Source: Streptosporangium pseudovulgare (GTDB lineage Bacteria > Actinomycetota > Actinomycetes > Streptosporangiales > Streptosporangiaceae). From it: a stretch of DNA of 64,000 nt. The notes beneath the pieces are model-generated. The model had not been told where the DNA came from. It did not search any database and worked only from the letters and a program-made list of their open reading frames with translations. Of this stretch, positions 18,170 to 26,535 are shown piece after piece; position 1 is the first letter of the stretch; each line of letters opens with the position of its first letter. Location of the stretch: contig NZ_BMQJ01000017.1 of the NCBI RefSeq assembly GCF_014648055.1, forward strand, positions 1-64,000, in the 5' to 3' direction. Both the position numbers and the translations under genes were made by a program.

Positions 18170-18217
18170 CCGCGCTACAGCCCGCGAAATCAGCCGTTCC
18201 GACGGGGAGGGAGCCCG

Positions 18218-18697
18218 ATGAAGCCGGGTCCGAAGCCGAAGCCGTACCTGCAGTCCGTGCGGGAGGGCAATCCGGGGCATCGTTCGCTGTCGCCGGGGGT
18301 GGTGTTCCCCTCGACTGAGCCGGTCGAGCCGGATTGGTGGGATCTGCTGCCGGGTGAGGGCGAGGACGCCGACCGGGTGCGGGTGGATGCCCGCGAGGTC
18401 TGGCATCGGCTGTGCCTGCAGCTGGTGCGCTCTACCGGCCTGAATGCTTTCCAGCAGGACGCCTTCGTGGATCTGTGCGTGACGGGCGCGCGGATCCGTC
18501 AGGGCGAGCGGGCGCTGTCCATCGATGGCCCCGTGGTTCAGGGTGAGCGCGGCTTGGTGCGTAACCCGTGGGTGACGGTGCTGAACCAGTACCGGGCGCA
18601 CTGGCGGCAGCTGCTCGCCGAGTTCGGCCTGACACCAAGTGCGGCGACGCGGATCGTGGCGCCGATCGAGGAAGACGAAGACGACCCGTTCGACTAG
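18218..18697 (+). CDS. terS: Phage small terminase subunit, P27 family
   Basis: This 159-aa protein matches the P27 small terminase family: an N-terminal basic GPKPKP motif, EGNPGHRSL (the family's G-N-P-G signature), a WW...LLP segment, and the C-terminal NPWVTVLNQYRAHWRQLLAEFGLTPSAATRI. In phages it recognises DNA and loads it into the large-subunit motor. ATG 18218 has GGGGAGGGA upstream. No large subunit is encoded in the element. A lone terS is a feature of phage satellites such as SaPIs/PICIs, which redirect a helper's packaging, and that is the reason it matters here. Confidence 0.88.
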   Translation: MKPGPKPKPYLQSVREGNPGHRSLSPGVVFPSTEPVEPDWWDLLPGEGEDADRVRVDAREVWHRLCLQLVRSTGLNAFQQDAFVDLCVTGARIRQGERALSIDGPVVQGERGLVRNPWVTVLNQYRAHWRQLLAEFGLTPSAATRIVAPIEEDEDDPFD

Positions 18698-18709
18698 GAG
18701 GAGATGCGG

Positions 18710-18997
18710 GTGGCAACTCAGGGACAGGTGGCGAGTCCGCACGTCGGGCGGTCGCTGTGGGAGCTGCGGGAGGCCGTCGAGGCGCTCTCGGACGACGATC
18801 TGATGGTGGTCGGCGGGGTCTGTCACGACCTGGAGCTGACCGAGGGGACGGCTGCGTTACGGCCGGTGCTGGACGGGGTGATGAAGCTGGTCGTCGCGGT
18901 CTGGTTGGAGCGCACGGGTGAGTCTGCGGATCTGGACGACGTCATGAAGCTGATCACCGAGGAGTACGCCGGCACGAAGGGCGGGCTTCATGGCTGA
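18710..18997 (+). CDS. Small protein preceding the tape measure gene
   Basis: The 95-aa, acidic, largely helical protein (SLWELREAVEALSDDDLM...) is not recognised as a family. GTG 18710 is 8 nt after AGGAGG; an ATG at 18704 is only 2 nt from it. It overlaps the tape measure start by 8 bases. In phages the tail assembly chaperone occupies this place, but I see no frameshifted extension, so the assignment stays open. Confidence 0.65.
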   Translation: MATQGQVASPHVGRSLWELREAVEALSDDDLMVVGGVCHDLELTEGTAALRPVLDGVMKLVVAVWLERTGESADLDDVMKLITEEYAGTKGGLHG

Positions 18998-21900
18998 CCG
19001 GTCGGTGAGCATCAAGCTCCGGGCGAACGTGTCGGGGTTCACCGCGGGGCTGCGTGCGGCACAGACGGACACGACGAACCTCGGCCGGAAGATGACGGAG
19101 ACCGGCGCGGCGGCTGATCAGATGCGGCGCCGGCTGGAGGCGGCGACGAAGGCTCTCCCGAAGATCGAGATCGACGCGGATTCGTCGGCTGCTGAGGTCA
19201 AGTTCGCTCAGCTGCGCCGGGATCTGGAGACCCTGGCGAGTAAGAAGATCGGGGTCGACGTCGACGCGGGTGTGGCGCGGGCGGAGATCGGCCGTATCGA
19301 GGATGAGTTGGCCCGGTTGCAGCGCACCGAGGTCGACGTCAACGTCCGCGCTGATATTGGTACGGCGCTGGCGGAGCTACGCGCGGTCGATGTGGAGCTG
19401 AAGCGGGTCGACGGCCACGACGCCCGGGTTCAGGTGGATGCCGACGTCGGCGGGGCACTGGCGAGTATCGCGATGGTGGGGGCGGCGCTGGCTGCGTTGC
19501 CGGCGGTGACGACGCTCGCAGTGGGCGTGACCGCCCTGGGTGGGGCGTTCGCCGCGGCCGGCCTGGGAGCAGCGGGGTTCGCCGCGGTGGCGGTGCCGTC
19601 GATGGGGCGCGTGAGTGAGGCTCTGAAGGCCCAGGAGACGGCCGCGAACGCCGCGGGCGGGGCGACGAGCGGGGCCGGGCAGTCCGCGGCTCAGGCGGCG
19701 CAGCAGGCGATGCAGCTGGAGCAGGCGGAGAAGCGGCTCACCGATGCCCAGAAGGATGAGCGGCAGGCCCAGGAGGACCTGACACGGGCCCGGGAGGACG
19801 GCCGCCGGGCGCTGGAGGACATGAATTTCAGTCTGGAGCGGTCGATCCTGTCGCAGAAGGACGCCGCGCTGGCCGTGCGGGAAGCCGAGGCCCGGCTACA
19901 GGAGGTCATGGCCGACCCTGAGTCGTCCGCCCTAGACATCGAGCGGGCCATGCTCAGTGTCGAGCAGGCGCACCAGCGTGCCCGTGAGCAGGAGGTCAAG
20001 ACCCAGCGGGCGAAGAAGGACACTGCGGCGGCGAATAAGGCCGGCGTCAAGGGCACGCAGGAGTACCAGCGCGCCCAGGAGAACGTCATTGCCGCCCAGG
20101 AGAAGGTCGCCCAGGCCGAACAGCAACTCAAGGTGCTCCGGCTGCAGCAGAAGGAGGCGATGTCCTCGGCGGGCGGCGCCGCCGGCGGGCTGAAGGACGC
20201 CCTGGCGGACCTGTCGAAGGAAGAGCGCGCCATGGTCAAGGACCTTGAGGCGTTCCAGAAAGGCTACGAGAAATGGCAGCGGTCCCTGCAGCCGGACGTC
20301 TTCCCCGCGATCCGCCAGGGGATGGATCTGGTGCTGCTGGGGCTGGACAAGATCGGCCCCGGGGTGAGCGGCGCGGGCAAGGCGTTCACGACGCTGGGCA
20401 AGGACGCCGAGGCCGCGTTGCGGGGCCCGTTCTGGACGGACTTCTTCAACGACGTCAACGCCGAGATCCCCGGCGCGATCACCTCTCTTGGCCACGTCGG
20501 GATGGATGTCTTCACCGGCCTGGCCGGCGTGATAAAGGCATTCCTTCCGTACGCCGATGACGTCACCGCGGCGCTGGAGCGGGGCTCGGAGACGTTCGCC
20601 GACTGGGGTACGGGCCTGGGGGACTCTGACGGCTTCCAGCGGTTCCTGATGATGGTCCGCGAGGACGGGCCGATCGTCGTCGAGGCACTGGGCAACCTGG
20701 CCAAGGCGGCGGCGCCACTCGGGGGCATATCGGTGACGGGCCTGTCGCTGCTGGCGAGAGTGCTGGCCGACATGTCTCCGGAGCAGATCCGCGGCGTGGC
20801 CATCGCGGTCGGCGCGGTGTATACCGCCGTCAAGGGCTACCAGACCGTCAGCGGGGCGGTGGGCTGGTACCGCGACCTCGCGGGCAGCATCAGCAAGGCG
20901 GGCGACACCGCCGACGCGGCCAAGGGGCGGTTCTCCGGCCTGGGCGGCAGCCTCAAGGCGGCGGGTATCGCCGGGGTCGTCCTGGGCATCGCTGGGGCGG
21001 CTGACAACCTGGCCGACAGCCTGACCGGCCTCAACCCCGACATCGACAAGCTCGCCCGCGGGATGAGTGACTTCGTCCGGGGCGGTCAGCCGGCGCCGGA
21101 GCTGATGGACCAGATCGCGGGCAAGGTCAACGTTTTGGACCTGACCCAGTGGGAGAACTTCGGCGACATCTCCTCCCGCCTCGCGTCGGATAACCCGTTC
21201 TGGAAGATCAGCAGCGACTTCTCCGACAGCGTCAAGGAGATCTCTGGTGGCCTGATCACGATGGATTCGGGTGCGCAAAGGATGAGCAACATTGACCAGG
21301 CGCTCGCCACCATGGTCCGGTCCGGCAACGGCGACCAGGCCGCGAAGATGTTCAGCGTCTTGACCCGGATGGCGGGCGATGCGGGTGTGCCGATGGACCG
21401 GCTCAAGCAGCAGCTTCCCGAGTACACCCGGGCAATCGGCGCGACGACGCAACCGACCAACGCCGCGGCGCTGGCGATCCAGGGTGCCAAGGCCGCCATG
21501 GACAACCTCAACGGTGCCGTGTCGAAGTTCGCCGGCCGGACGGATGCGCTGGTGGCGGTCCGGAACATGGAGGCCGCTTACAAGGACGCCACGGTCGCGC
21601 TGGAGGGCACGAACGGAAAGCTGAGCGTCAATCACGACATGGTCGCCTCGCAGCGTGACGCCGTGATCCTGGCCCGGGAGAAGTTCAGCGGCTACATCGA
21701 CTCGATCCGCACGGCCGCGGACGGCTCGGCGACGCTGAGCGGCAAGACCGAAGACGCCACCCGCGCCGTGCTGGAGCAGTTGCCGAACCTCGCGAAGCTG
21801 GCCGGCAAGAGCGGCGAGGCGAAGGAGGAGATCCTCAAGCTGGCGCAGGCGTACGGCATCAGCCGTGACGATGCGATCAAGGCGATGTCCAGCGCCGATG

Positions 21901-22676
21901 GCCTCAGAGACGTCCTCGACAAGCTGGAGTCCAAAGAGATCCGCATCTTCGTGAAGACGGAGTATCAGGATGAGCTGTCCCGTGAGGCGCTTCGGCAGGC
22001 CAACAAGCACGCTGAGGGCGGCATCTACGGCGTCGGTGGCCACCAGTACATGGCGGACGGCGGGATCCGGGATGTGGCGGGGCCGGTGCTGATGGCCTGG
22101 GGCGGGGTGCGGTCGGTGGGCGCGGACCCGGGAGCGATGATCGCGACGGGGCCGAAGCTGATCAGCGGACGGGCCGGGCCTGACGTGGTGTTCGGGGAGG
22201 CTGGCGCCGAGGCGTACATTCCGCTCGCGCCCAACCGGCGGGCCCGCGGCCTGGAGGTGCTGACGGCTGCGGCGAACATCATGGGCCAAACCGTGATGCC
22301 TGCCGCGGCGGGGTCGTCGGTGTCGAGCAGCTCGACGACGATCGGCGGGTCCGTCACCAACGTCGGTGGAGCCGTCACCAGCATCGGTGGGGCGCGGACC
22401 ACGGTCGGCGGATCGTACGGCAGCCGCATCTCCTCGCCGACCACGATCAACTCATCCCAGGTGTCCCGGCCCGTCTCGGGCGGCACTTCGGGCGGCGGGT
22501 GGAGCTCGGCTGATGTGGCACAGATCGCCGGGCAGCTCGCGACGATCGTGTCGCGCCTGGATGCGATGGAGCGCCGTAACCCGGTCACGGTCGAGAACAT
22601 GCAAGTGCGGGAACAGGCCGACGTCGGCGCGGTCGCCGCGGCGCTGTATTCGCGGCTCGGCAGCAAAGGCCGCTGA
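18990..22676 (+). CDS. Phage tail tape measure protein
   Basis: This 1228-aa protein has the N-terminal SVSIKLRANVSGFTAGLRAA typical of tape measure proteins and several copies of a V/D-rich beta segment. Two hydrophobic stretches follow at about residues 150-210, then a long coiled coil at about 240-400 (Glu/Gln/Ala/Lys-rich) and a hydrophobic and mixed middle. The tail region contains GPDVVFGEAGAEAYIPLAPN, the motif seen near the end of many actinophage tape measures, and Gly/Ser/Thr-rich repeats near the C-terminus. In a phage its length sets tail length. No other tail gene was found in the element. It overlaps the preceding gene and ends at a strong hairpin. Confidence 0.9.
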   Translation: MADRSVSIKLRANVSGFTAGLRAAQTDTTNLGRKMTETGAAADQMRRRLEAATKALPKIEIDADSSAAEVKFAQLRRDLETLASKKIGVDVDAGVARAEIGRIEDELARLQRTEVDVNVRADIGTALAELRAVDVELKRVDGHDARVQVDADVGGALASIAMVGAALAALPAVTTLAVGVTALGGAFAAAGLGAAGFAAVAVPSMGRVSEALKAQETAANAAGGATSGAGQSAAQAAQQAMQLEQAEKRLTDAQKDERQAQEDLTRAREDGRRALEDMNFSLERSILSQKDAALAVREAEARLQEVMADPESSALDIERAMLSVEQAHQRAREQEVKTQRAKKDTAAANKAGVKGTQEYQRAQENVIAAQEKVAQAEQQLKVLRLQQKEAMSSAGGAAGGLKDALADLSKEERAMVKDLEAFQKGYEKWQRSLQPDVFPAIRQGMDLVLLGLDKIGPGVSGAGKAFTTLGKDAEAALRGPFWTDFFNDVNAEIPGAITSLGHVGMDVFTGLAGVIKAFLPYADDVTAALERGSETFADWGTGLGDSDGFQRFLMMVREDGPIVVEALGNLAKAAAPLGGISVTGLSLLARVLADMSPEQIRGVAIAVGAVYTAVKGYQTVSGAVGWYRDLAGSISKAGDTADAAKGRFSGLGGSLKAAGIAGVVLGIAGAADNLADSLTGLNPDIDKLARGMSDFVRGGQPAPELMDQIAGKVNVLDLTQWENFGDISSRLASDNPFWKISSDFSDSVKEISGGLITMDSGAQRMSNIDQALATMVRSGNGDQAAKMFSVLTRMAGDAGVPMDRLKQQLPEYTRAIGATTQPTNAAALAIQGAKAAMDNLNGAVSKFAGRTDALVAVRNMEAAYKDATVALEGTNGKLSVNHDMVASQRDAVILAREKFSGYIDSIRTAADGSATLSGKTEDATRAVLEQLPNLAKLAGKSGEAKEEILKLAQAYGISRDDAIKAMSSADGLRDVLDKLESKEIRIFVKTEYQDELSREALRQANKHAEGGIYGVGGHQYMADGGIRDVAGPVLMAWGGVRSVGADPGAMIATGPKLISGRAGPDVVFGEAGAEAYIPLAPNRRARGLEVLTAAANIMGQTVMPAAAGSSVSSSSTTIGGSVTNVGGAVTSIGGARTTVGGSYGSRISSPTTINSSQVSRPVSGGTSGGGWSSADVAQIAGQLATIVSRLDAMERRNPVTVENMQVREQADVGAVAAALYSRLGSKGR

Positions 22677-22683
22677 ACATGAC

Positions 22684-22725
22684 GGTGGCCCCGTCTCGCG
22701 CCCATATGAGCGAGACGGGGCCACC
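22684..22725 (+). terminator. Strong terminator after the tape measure gene
   Basis: Perfect 16-bp arms (GGTGGCCCCGTCTCGC at 22684-22699 and its complement at 22710-22725) enclose a 10-nt loop, starting 7 nt past the stop. It closes the rightward operon. Confidence 0.75.
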
Positions 22726-22832
22726 AGGGTTCCCCGTGCCTCGACACCCCTCCGAGAAGAGGAACGGGGAAAGTCCGCGACGGGCCTCGACGTGCCGCGG
22801 ACTCCTCCGGCCGGCGCGCGACCGGAAGACCT

Positions 22833-23057
22833 CTACATGGGATCGCGGTACAGGTGGATCATCGTGCGTGGGTCGGGGCGGATCGCCGCCCGGAACTCGG
22901 CCCAGGCGTCGTAGATAGTGATGGCGTGGGCAAGGCCTTCCGGCGTGCCGCCGCCGGCCTCCTTCATGGCCTTGTCGCGAAGCTGATCGAGCCGTTCGGG
23001 ATCCCGGCTCTTCCGGCGGGCCTTGGCGTGCATCTTCTCGACCTCTTCGGGGGTCAC
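22833..23057 (-). CDS. Small charged helical protein, unrecognised
   Basis: The 74-aa protein starts MTPEEVEKMHAKARRKSRDP and is rich in Lys, Arg and Glu, mostly helical, with a Trp-containing middle (IYDAWAEFRAAIRPDP). GTG 23057 overlaps the stop of the upstream gene (GTGA), so the two form a coupled pair. No family recognised. Confidence 0.6.
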   Translation of the reverse strand: MTPEEVEKMHAKARRKSRDPERLDQLRDKAMKEAGGGTPEGLAHAITIYDAWAEFRAAIRPDPRTMIHLYRDPM

Positions 23058-23302
23058 AGCTCGACCCCCTTCCGGCCCAGTGCGGCGGCGAGCTGCTTGC
23101 ACAGGTCGCCGGCGGTGGTGTCGTAGAGGGTGTGGGATCCGCCTTCGGGGCCCGGGTTGGGGCCGGGGGCGTAGTAGATGCCCGCGGACCACCACACGCG
23201 GTAGGGCGGGTACGCGCGGCTGATGGCGCGGATGAGGTCAGCGCGCCGCTGGGCAGTGAACTCGATCGGCGATGCGTGTTCAGGAGCCGTATCGTTGGCC
23301 AT
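23054..23302 (-). CDS. 82-aa element protein, unrecognised
   Basis: ATG 23302 has GGAGGT 6 nt upstream. The product begins MANDTAPEH and contains FTAQRRADLIRAI and YPPYRVWWSAGIYYAPGPN, with a conserved-looking WWSAG segment, then a helix ending LAAALGRKGVEL. The size and composition resemble small proteins common in AICEs, but I cannot name a family. It is divergent from the GntR gene. Confidence 0.6.
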   Translation of the reverse strand: MANDTAPEHASPIEFTAQRRADLIRAISRAYPPYRVWWSAGIYYAPGPNPGPEGGSHTLYDTTAGDLCKQLAAALGRKGVEL

Positions 23303-23474
23303 GGGTGGACCTCCATCGTCCAGCCGAAAGGCCGTTCCGGTGTGCTCAGCACCGGGGCGGCCATTGTCTTGTGTGCGCTGCGTGGCGACAGCGCCACCCA
23401 AAGATATGACGCGGCGGGGAGCGGTGTATAGCAGTAGGCCGCTACCTATACGTTTGTGCAGCTCAGCGTAGTTT

Positions 23475-23480
23475 TACAGT
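23475..23480 (+). promoter_or_regulatory. -10 box (TACAGT) for the GntR gene
   Basis: TACAGT ends 7 nt before ATG 23488, the same spacing seen for other leaderless genes in this window. An alternative GTG start at 23479 would overlap it. Confidence 0.4.
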
Positions 23481-23487
23481 GAGGCGC

Positions 23488-23745
23488 ATGGCAGATACGG
23501 ACGTCCCGCCCTTCGAACCCGGACCGGCCCAATACACGTATGCGGCGCTGGCCGACCACATCGCCCTGCGGATCCGCAGCGGCGACCTCAACCCGGGCGC
23601 CCGCCTGCCCGGGGAACGCGACCTCGCCGTCGAGTACGGCGTGGCGATCGGCACCGTCCGCCGAGCCGTCGCCGAACTCCGGAAGCGCGGCGTGGTCGTC
23701 ACCTTGCCGGCGAAGGGAACCTTCATCATCGAGCCGGGCGATTGA
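23488..23745 (+). CDS. Short GntR-type regulator (DNA-binding domain only)
   Basis: The 85-aa protein is a complete GntR winged helix: YTYAALADHIALRIRSGDLNPGARLPGERDLAVEYGVAIGTVRRAVAELRKRGVV, split by the usual LPGERDLA motif. It lacks the effector domain of HutC/FadR-type members. In AICEs such as pSAM2 a GntR-family Kor repressor controls replication and transfer genes; a similar job is likely here given its place between the phage-like and transfer modules. It converges on traB. Confidence 0.85.
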   Translation: MADTDVPPFEPGPAQYTYAALADHIALRIRSGDLNPGARLPGERDLAVEYGVAIGTVRRAVAELRKRGVVVTLPAKGTFIIEPGD

Positions 23746-24130
23746 GCGGCGGGAGGAACGATTCGTTCCCCCGGGCGCGGCAAGGCGGTCATCCTGCGCT
23801 GCCACGGCATGCCGACCTTGTTGGTGACGTCACCGACATGGTCAGCGCCGAGCAGCTTCCCGGCGCCGGGAAGCTTCCGGCCGGACCCTTCACAGGGTGG
23901 GAGACAGCTCCCACCCGGGTGGGCGTGGCACCTCGCGGAGGGGCTGGGGTGCTACGCGGGAGAGGGTTACAGGTCAGAAGGGGTGCCACGGACCGTGGCA
24001 CCCCTTCGTGGCACCCCCGTGGCGGGGGCGTGGCACCCGTGGCAGCAAGATCAACACTTCGTGGCGCGCAGCCCACGCGCAGCCGTACGCGCGAGGGTGA
24101 GCCCGTCAGGGTGACGGGCTCACCACCGAG
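23746..24130. other. Gene-free repeat locus, candidate clt or replication origin
   Basis: No convincing gene lies here. Five clean inverted repeats are stacked: 23755-23769 (GGAACGA-T-TCGTTCC), 23823-23834 (GGTGACGTCACC), 23854-23875 (22-bp palindrome), 23895-23916 (9-bp arms) and 23978-24006 (14-bp arms, 1-nt centre). A sixth, 24097-24123 (11-bp arms), may be a terminator. The 9-mer CGTGGCACC occurs at 23924, 23994, 24007 and 24029, inverted at 23982, with truncated copies at 24018, 24038 and 24060. The locus abuts the 3' end of traB, where clt sites bound by TraB lie in Streptomyces plasmids. An origin is the alternative. Confidence 0.6.
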
Positions 24131-24226
24131 TCAGTCGACCTCGGGCCGCTCGGGCATGAGGTAGCGCTGGGCGTCGTCGTCGTAGCCGAGCACGTCGGCC
24201 TCGACCAGCTTCTTGAGTTGCTTCTA
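24131..24226 (-). other. Severed C-terminal end of TraB beyond an in-frame amber codon
   Basis: After the TAG at 24226-24224 the TraB frame continues for 30 sense codons to a TGA at 24133-24131. The 30 residues begin KQLKKLVEADVLGYDDD and end PERPEVD, and continue the winged-helix pattern of the preceding residues (FATRDLRPLWESTDMSRAWA). A Tyr codon (TAC) changed to TAG would explain it. It is either a real truncation or a sequencing error. Confidence 0.65.
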
Positions 24227-26149
24227 CGCCCACGCCCGGCTCATGTCCGTCGACTCCCAGAGTGGCCTGAGATCGCGTGTGGCGAAGTCGCGGGCCCCGC
24301 CGTCCCATAGCCCTTGGATGTGCGCCATGAGCGCCTCTCCGCGCTGCTGAGGCGTCATGGTGACCTCCGGCGGCGCGAACTCCCATTCGGGGTCGCTGGG
24401 GTCGTCGACGATCGGGTCATCGGGGCCGGCCTGAACCTCGGGGTCGGGGTCGTCCTCGGTCAGGTACTCGCTCGCTACGTTGCGCACCTCCTCATCTTCG
24501 TCGTCGGTGGCGTCGATGGCGTGTTCCAGCGCTTCGGGCGGGGCGGCGAGCGCCTGGCCGCCGCTCGGAAGGCGGGAGATCGCCGCGGTTCCTTCGTCGA
24601 CCGGCTTCGCGGCGGCCGGCCAGGCGGCGGCGTGCTCGCGCATCGCCGCGTTGGCCCGCTCGTCGTCGAACTGGCCGCGGCCGTCGAGACCCCAGGCGAA
24701 GGTCCGCATCGGCATGGCGATCCGCTCGTCCGGGATGCTGGGGGCGTCCCAGTACGTCATGCCGGGCTGCTTGTTCGACCAGAGCTCGGGGCGGGCGCCG
24801 ACGTCCTGCTGAGCCTCCGACAGGCCAAACCCGGCATCGTGCCCGGACTCGACGCCGAAGCACGCCTTGGCGAGCTGGCCGCGCGCCAGGGTCGGCATCT
24901 GCGTGTAGTCGCTGCGCTGCAGGCTCATGACAACCGACCCGCCCGCCGAGCGGATCGCCTTGAGCATGCTCAGGAACGCCTCCTGCTCCTTGTCGCTCAG
25001 AGCGTCGTAGACGTCGGGGAACTCCTCGATCCACACGATCCAGTACGTCAGGCCGCACCCGGGCTTCCACTTCTGCAGGTTCTTCGCGGCGAGCTGGTCG
25101 GTGCGTTCCTTCACCCGGGCCTGCACGTCCGCCAAGAGCGCCTTCGCGCCGGCCTTCGTCGTCTCGAAGCGGTGCAGCGCCTCGGCGAGCGGGCCGAGCG
25201 TCTGCGTGCCCTTCGTGATGTCGATGGCGAACACCGCGGCGTCGTAGCGGGTGACGATCTCGCCGAGCAGGTTCCATGCCCCGCCGATCGACTTGCCGGA
25301 CCCGGTCTGCCCCATGATCTGCAGGTGGTGGCCCACGATGACGTACGCGACTTCGTCGAGGTCCTGCCACAGCCCGTGGCGAAGCGGGTCGGCGATCGAG
25401 CCGCCCGGCCTCGACGGTCCCGGCCACGGGATCGGGTGCTTCATCACCCGCGGATCACTGATGACGACCGTCGCCCGGCTCGCGTCGTCCGGGTCGATGG
25501 CCGTCGTGATGCTGCCCGGGGGCAACCCGATGCCGCTCTCGATGTACGGGACCTTCTTCTGCAGGTCCTCGGCGGTCTGCCGCCCGGCCTCCAGCTGTAC
25601 GGCGCCCTCGACCTTGTGCTCGGTCGCCGCGGTGGTGCGCGCCTCGACCGCCAGGCCGGCCCGCTCGGCGCCCTGCCCGAACAGCATCGCCAGCGGATCG
25701 GCCAGGGCGCCCGGCGCGTCCCACCCCTTCATCCTGATCACGGTGCGGATGTTCCAGGTGGCGCACAGGGTGAACCCGCCGATCAACGCGATACGGCCCG
25801 TGACGACGGTGGTGGGGCCGTTGATCGTGGCGGCCGTCACCCACAGACCGGTCAGCAGCGTCGTGGCGGTGGTGTGCGTCTTGCCCCACGGGCCGCGGGC
25901 GTGCGACTGGCCGTAGGTCACGCCGGTCAGCACGATCACCCCCACCGACATCAGGAACGCCGTCCAGGACGCCACGGCGGGATCGTCGGTGTCGAGGATG
26001 AAGTGGAAGGCCGAACCGACGCCGAACAGCAGCAGGCCCACCACCCACGGCGATGCGAGGGTGACCAGCTTGGACACGCCCTGCGCGGCCACCTTCTGCA
26101 GGCTCGACTCAACATCGACGGGCACGAGTTCCTTGCTACGGGTGGCCAT
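24224..26149 (-). CDS. traB: FtsK/SpoIIIE-type conjugative DNA translocase (TraB-like)
   Basis: This 641-aa protein has membrane segments in its first 135 residues (about 28-48, 62-80, 92-110 and 116-132) and a RecA-type motor with Walker A GQTGSGKS (residues 280-287) and Walker B IVWIEEFPDV (about 371-380). A SLQRSDYTQMPTLARGQL segment, a Pro/Asp/Glu-rich linker and a C-terminal winged-helix domain follow. TraB proteins move double-stranded plasmid DNA between mycelial cells and bind clt through this last domain. The reading frame is cut by a TAG inside that domain (see 24131-24226). ATG 26149 overlaps the upstream stop (TGATG), so it is coupled to the gene at 26149-26535. Confidence 0.87.
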   Translation of the reverse strand: MATRSKELVPVDVESSLQKVAAQGVSKLVTLASPWVVGLLLFGVGSAFHFILDTDDPAVASWTAFLMSVGVIVLTGVTYGQSHARGPWGKTHTTATTLLTGLWVTAATINGPTTVVTGRIALIGGFTLCATWNIRTVIRMKGWDAPGALADPLAMLFGQGAERAGLAVEARTTAATEHKVEGAVQLEAGRQTAEDLQKKVPYIESGIGLPPGSITTAIDPDDASRATVVISDPRVMKHPIPWPGPSRPGGSIADPLRHGLWQDLDEVAYVIVGHHLQIMGQTGSGKSIGGAWNLLGEIVTRYDAAVFAIDITKGTQTLGPLAEALHRFETTKAGAKALLADVQARVKERTDQLAAKNLQKWKPGCGLTYWIVWIEEFPDVYDALSDKEQEAFLSMLKAIRSAGGSVVMSLQRSDYTQMPTLARGQLAKACFGVESGHDAGFGLSEAQQDVGARPELWSNKQPGMTYWDAPSIPDERIAMPMRTFAWGLDGRGQFDDERANAAMREHAAAWPAAAKPVDEGTAAISRLPSGGQALAAPPEALEHAIDATDDEDEEVRNVASEYLTEDDPDPEVQAGPDDPIVDDPSDPEWEFAPPEVTMTPQQRGEALMAHIQGLWDGGARDFATRDLRPLWESTDMSRAWA

Positions 26150-26535
26150 CACACGTCATCCCAGTTGAAGACCGGCTTCTTCTTGTCCTTGATGGCGGGA
26201 AGCTGCTCGATGAACTCCTTGCGGAACTGCTGGTGAAACTTCACCATCTCGACCGCAGATCCCTTCTGCAGCTCCGCGGCGCGCTTGAGGCGCCGCACCA
26301 CACGGCGGGCCCGCAAGCGCACGTCCGGGCCGCCGAGCAGGGCAAGCACCGGGTGACCCTTGAAGCTGCGGATCAGGACGGCGTACAGCTCTTCGCTGGC
26401 CATCTCGAACTCGCCGCCGAGGTCCCGGCACAGGGCCCGCCCGATCTGGGCGTAGTTGGTGATGGCCACCGGCCCCTGCCATGGGATGTTGGACAGCTCA
26501 GGGATACGGGCCCGGCCCGGCCTGTCGGTGCTCAC
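26149..26535 (-). CDS. Small protein coupled to traB
   Basis: The 128-aa protein is basic and helical, with ALLGGPDVRLRARRVVRRLKRAAEL and a C-terminal FIEQLPAIKDKKKPVFNWDDV. It sits directly upstream of traB and overlaps it by one base, a position held in AICEs by small TraA-like or hypothetical transfer proteins. No membrane segment. Its role as a TraB partner is inferred from coupling only. Confidence 0.7.
   Translation of the reverse strand: MSTDRPGRARIPELSNIPWQGPVAITNYAQIGRALCRDLGGEFEMASEELYAVLIRSFKGHPVLALLGGPDVRLRARRVVRRLKRAAELQKGSAVEMVKFHQQFRKEFIEQLPAIKDKKKPVFNWDDV

Noticed and set aside
18710..18997. Tail assembly chaperone with programmed frameshift before the tape measure gene
   Set aside because: The position fits, but there is no slippery sequence or extended overlapping frame; the tape measure start overlaps by only 8 bases.
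23742..24164. Frames of up to 140 codons in the repeat locus beside traB
   Set aside because: They are Arg/Gly/Pro-rich, lack start signals and cross many palindromes; the locus reads better as cis-acting DNA.
24224..24226. TAG read as pyrrolysine or another recoded residue
   Set aside because: No pyl genes or recoding signals are visible, and actinomycetes are not known to recode TAG this way; mutation or sequence error is simpler.
24314..26236. A 640-codon open frame on the strand opposite traB
   Set aside because: It is a high-GC shadow of the traB gene, with Arg/Gly/His-rich composition, no domain and no ribosome binding site.
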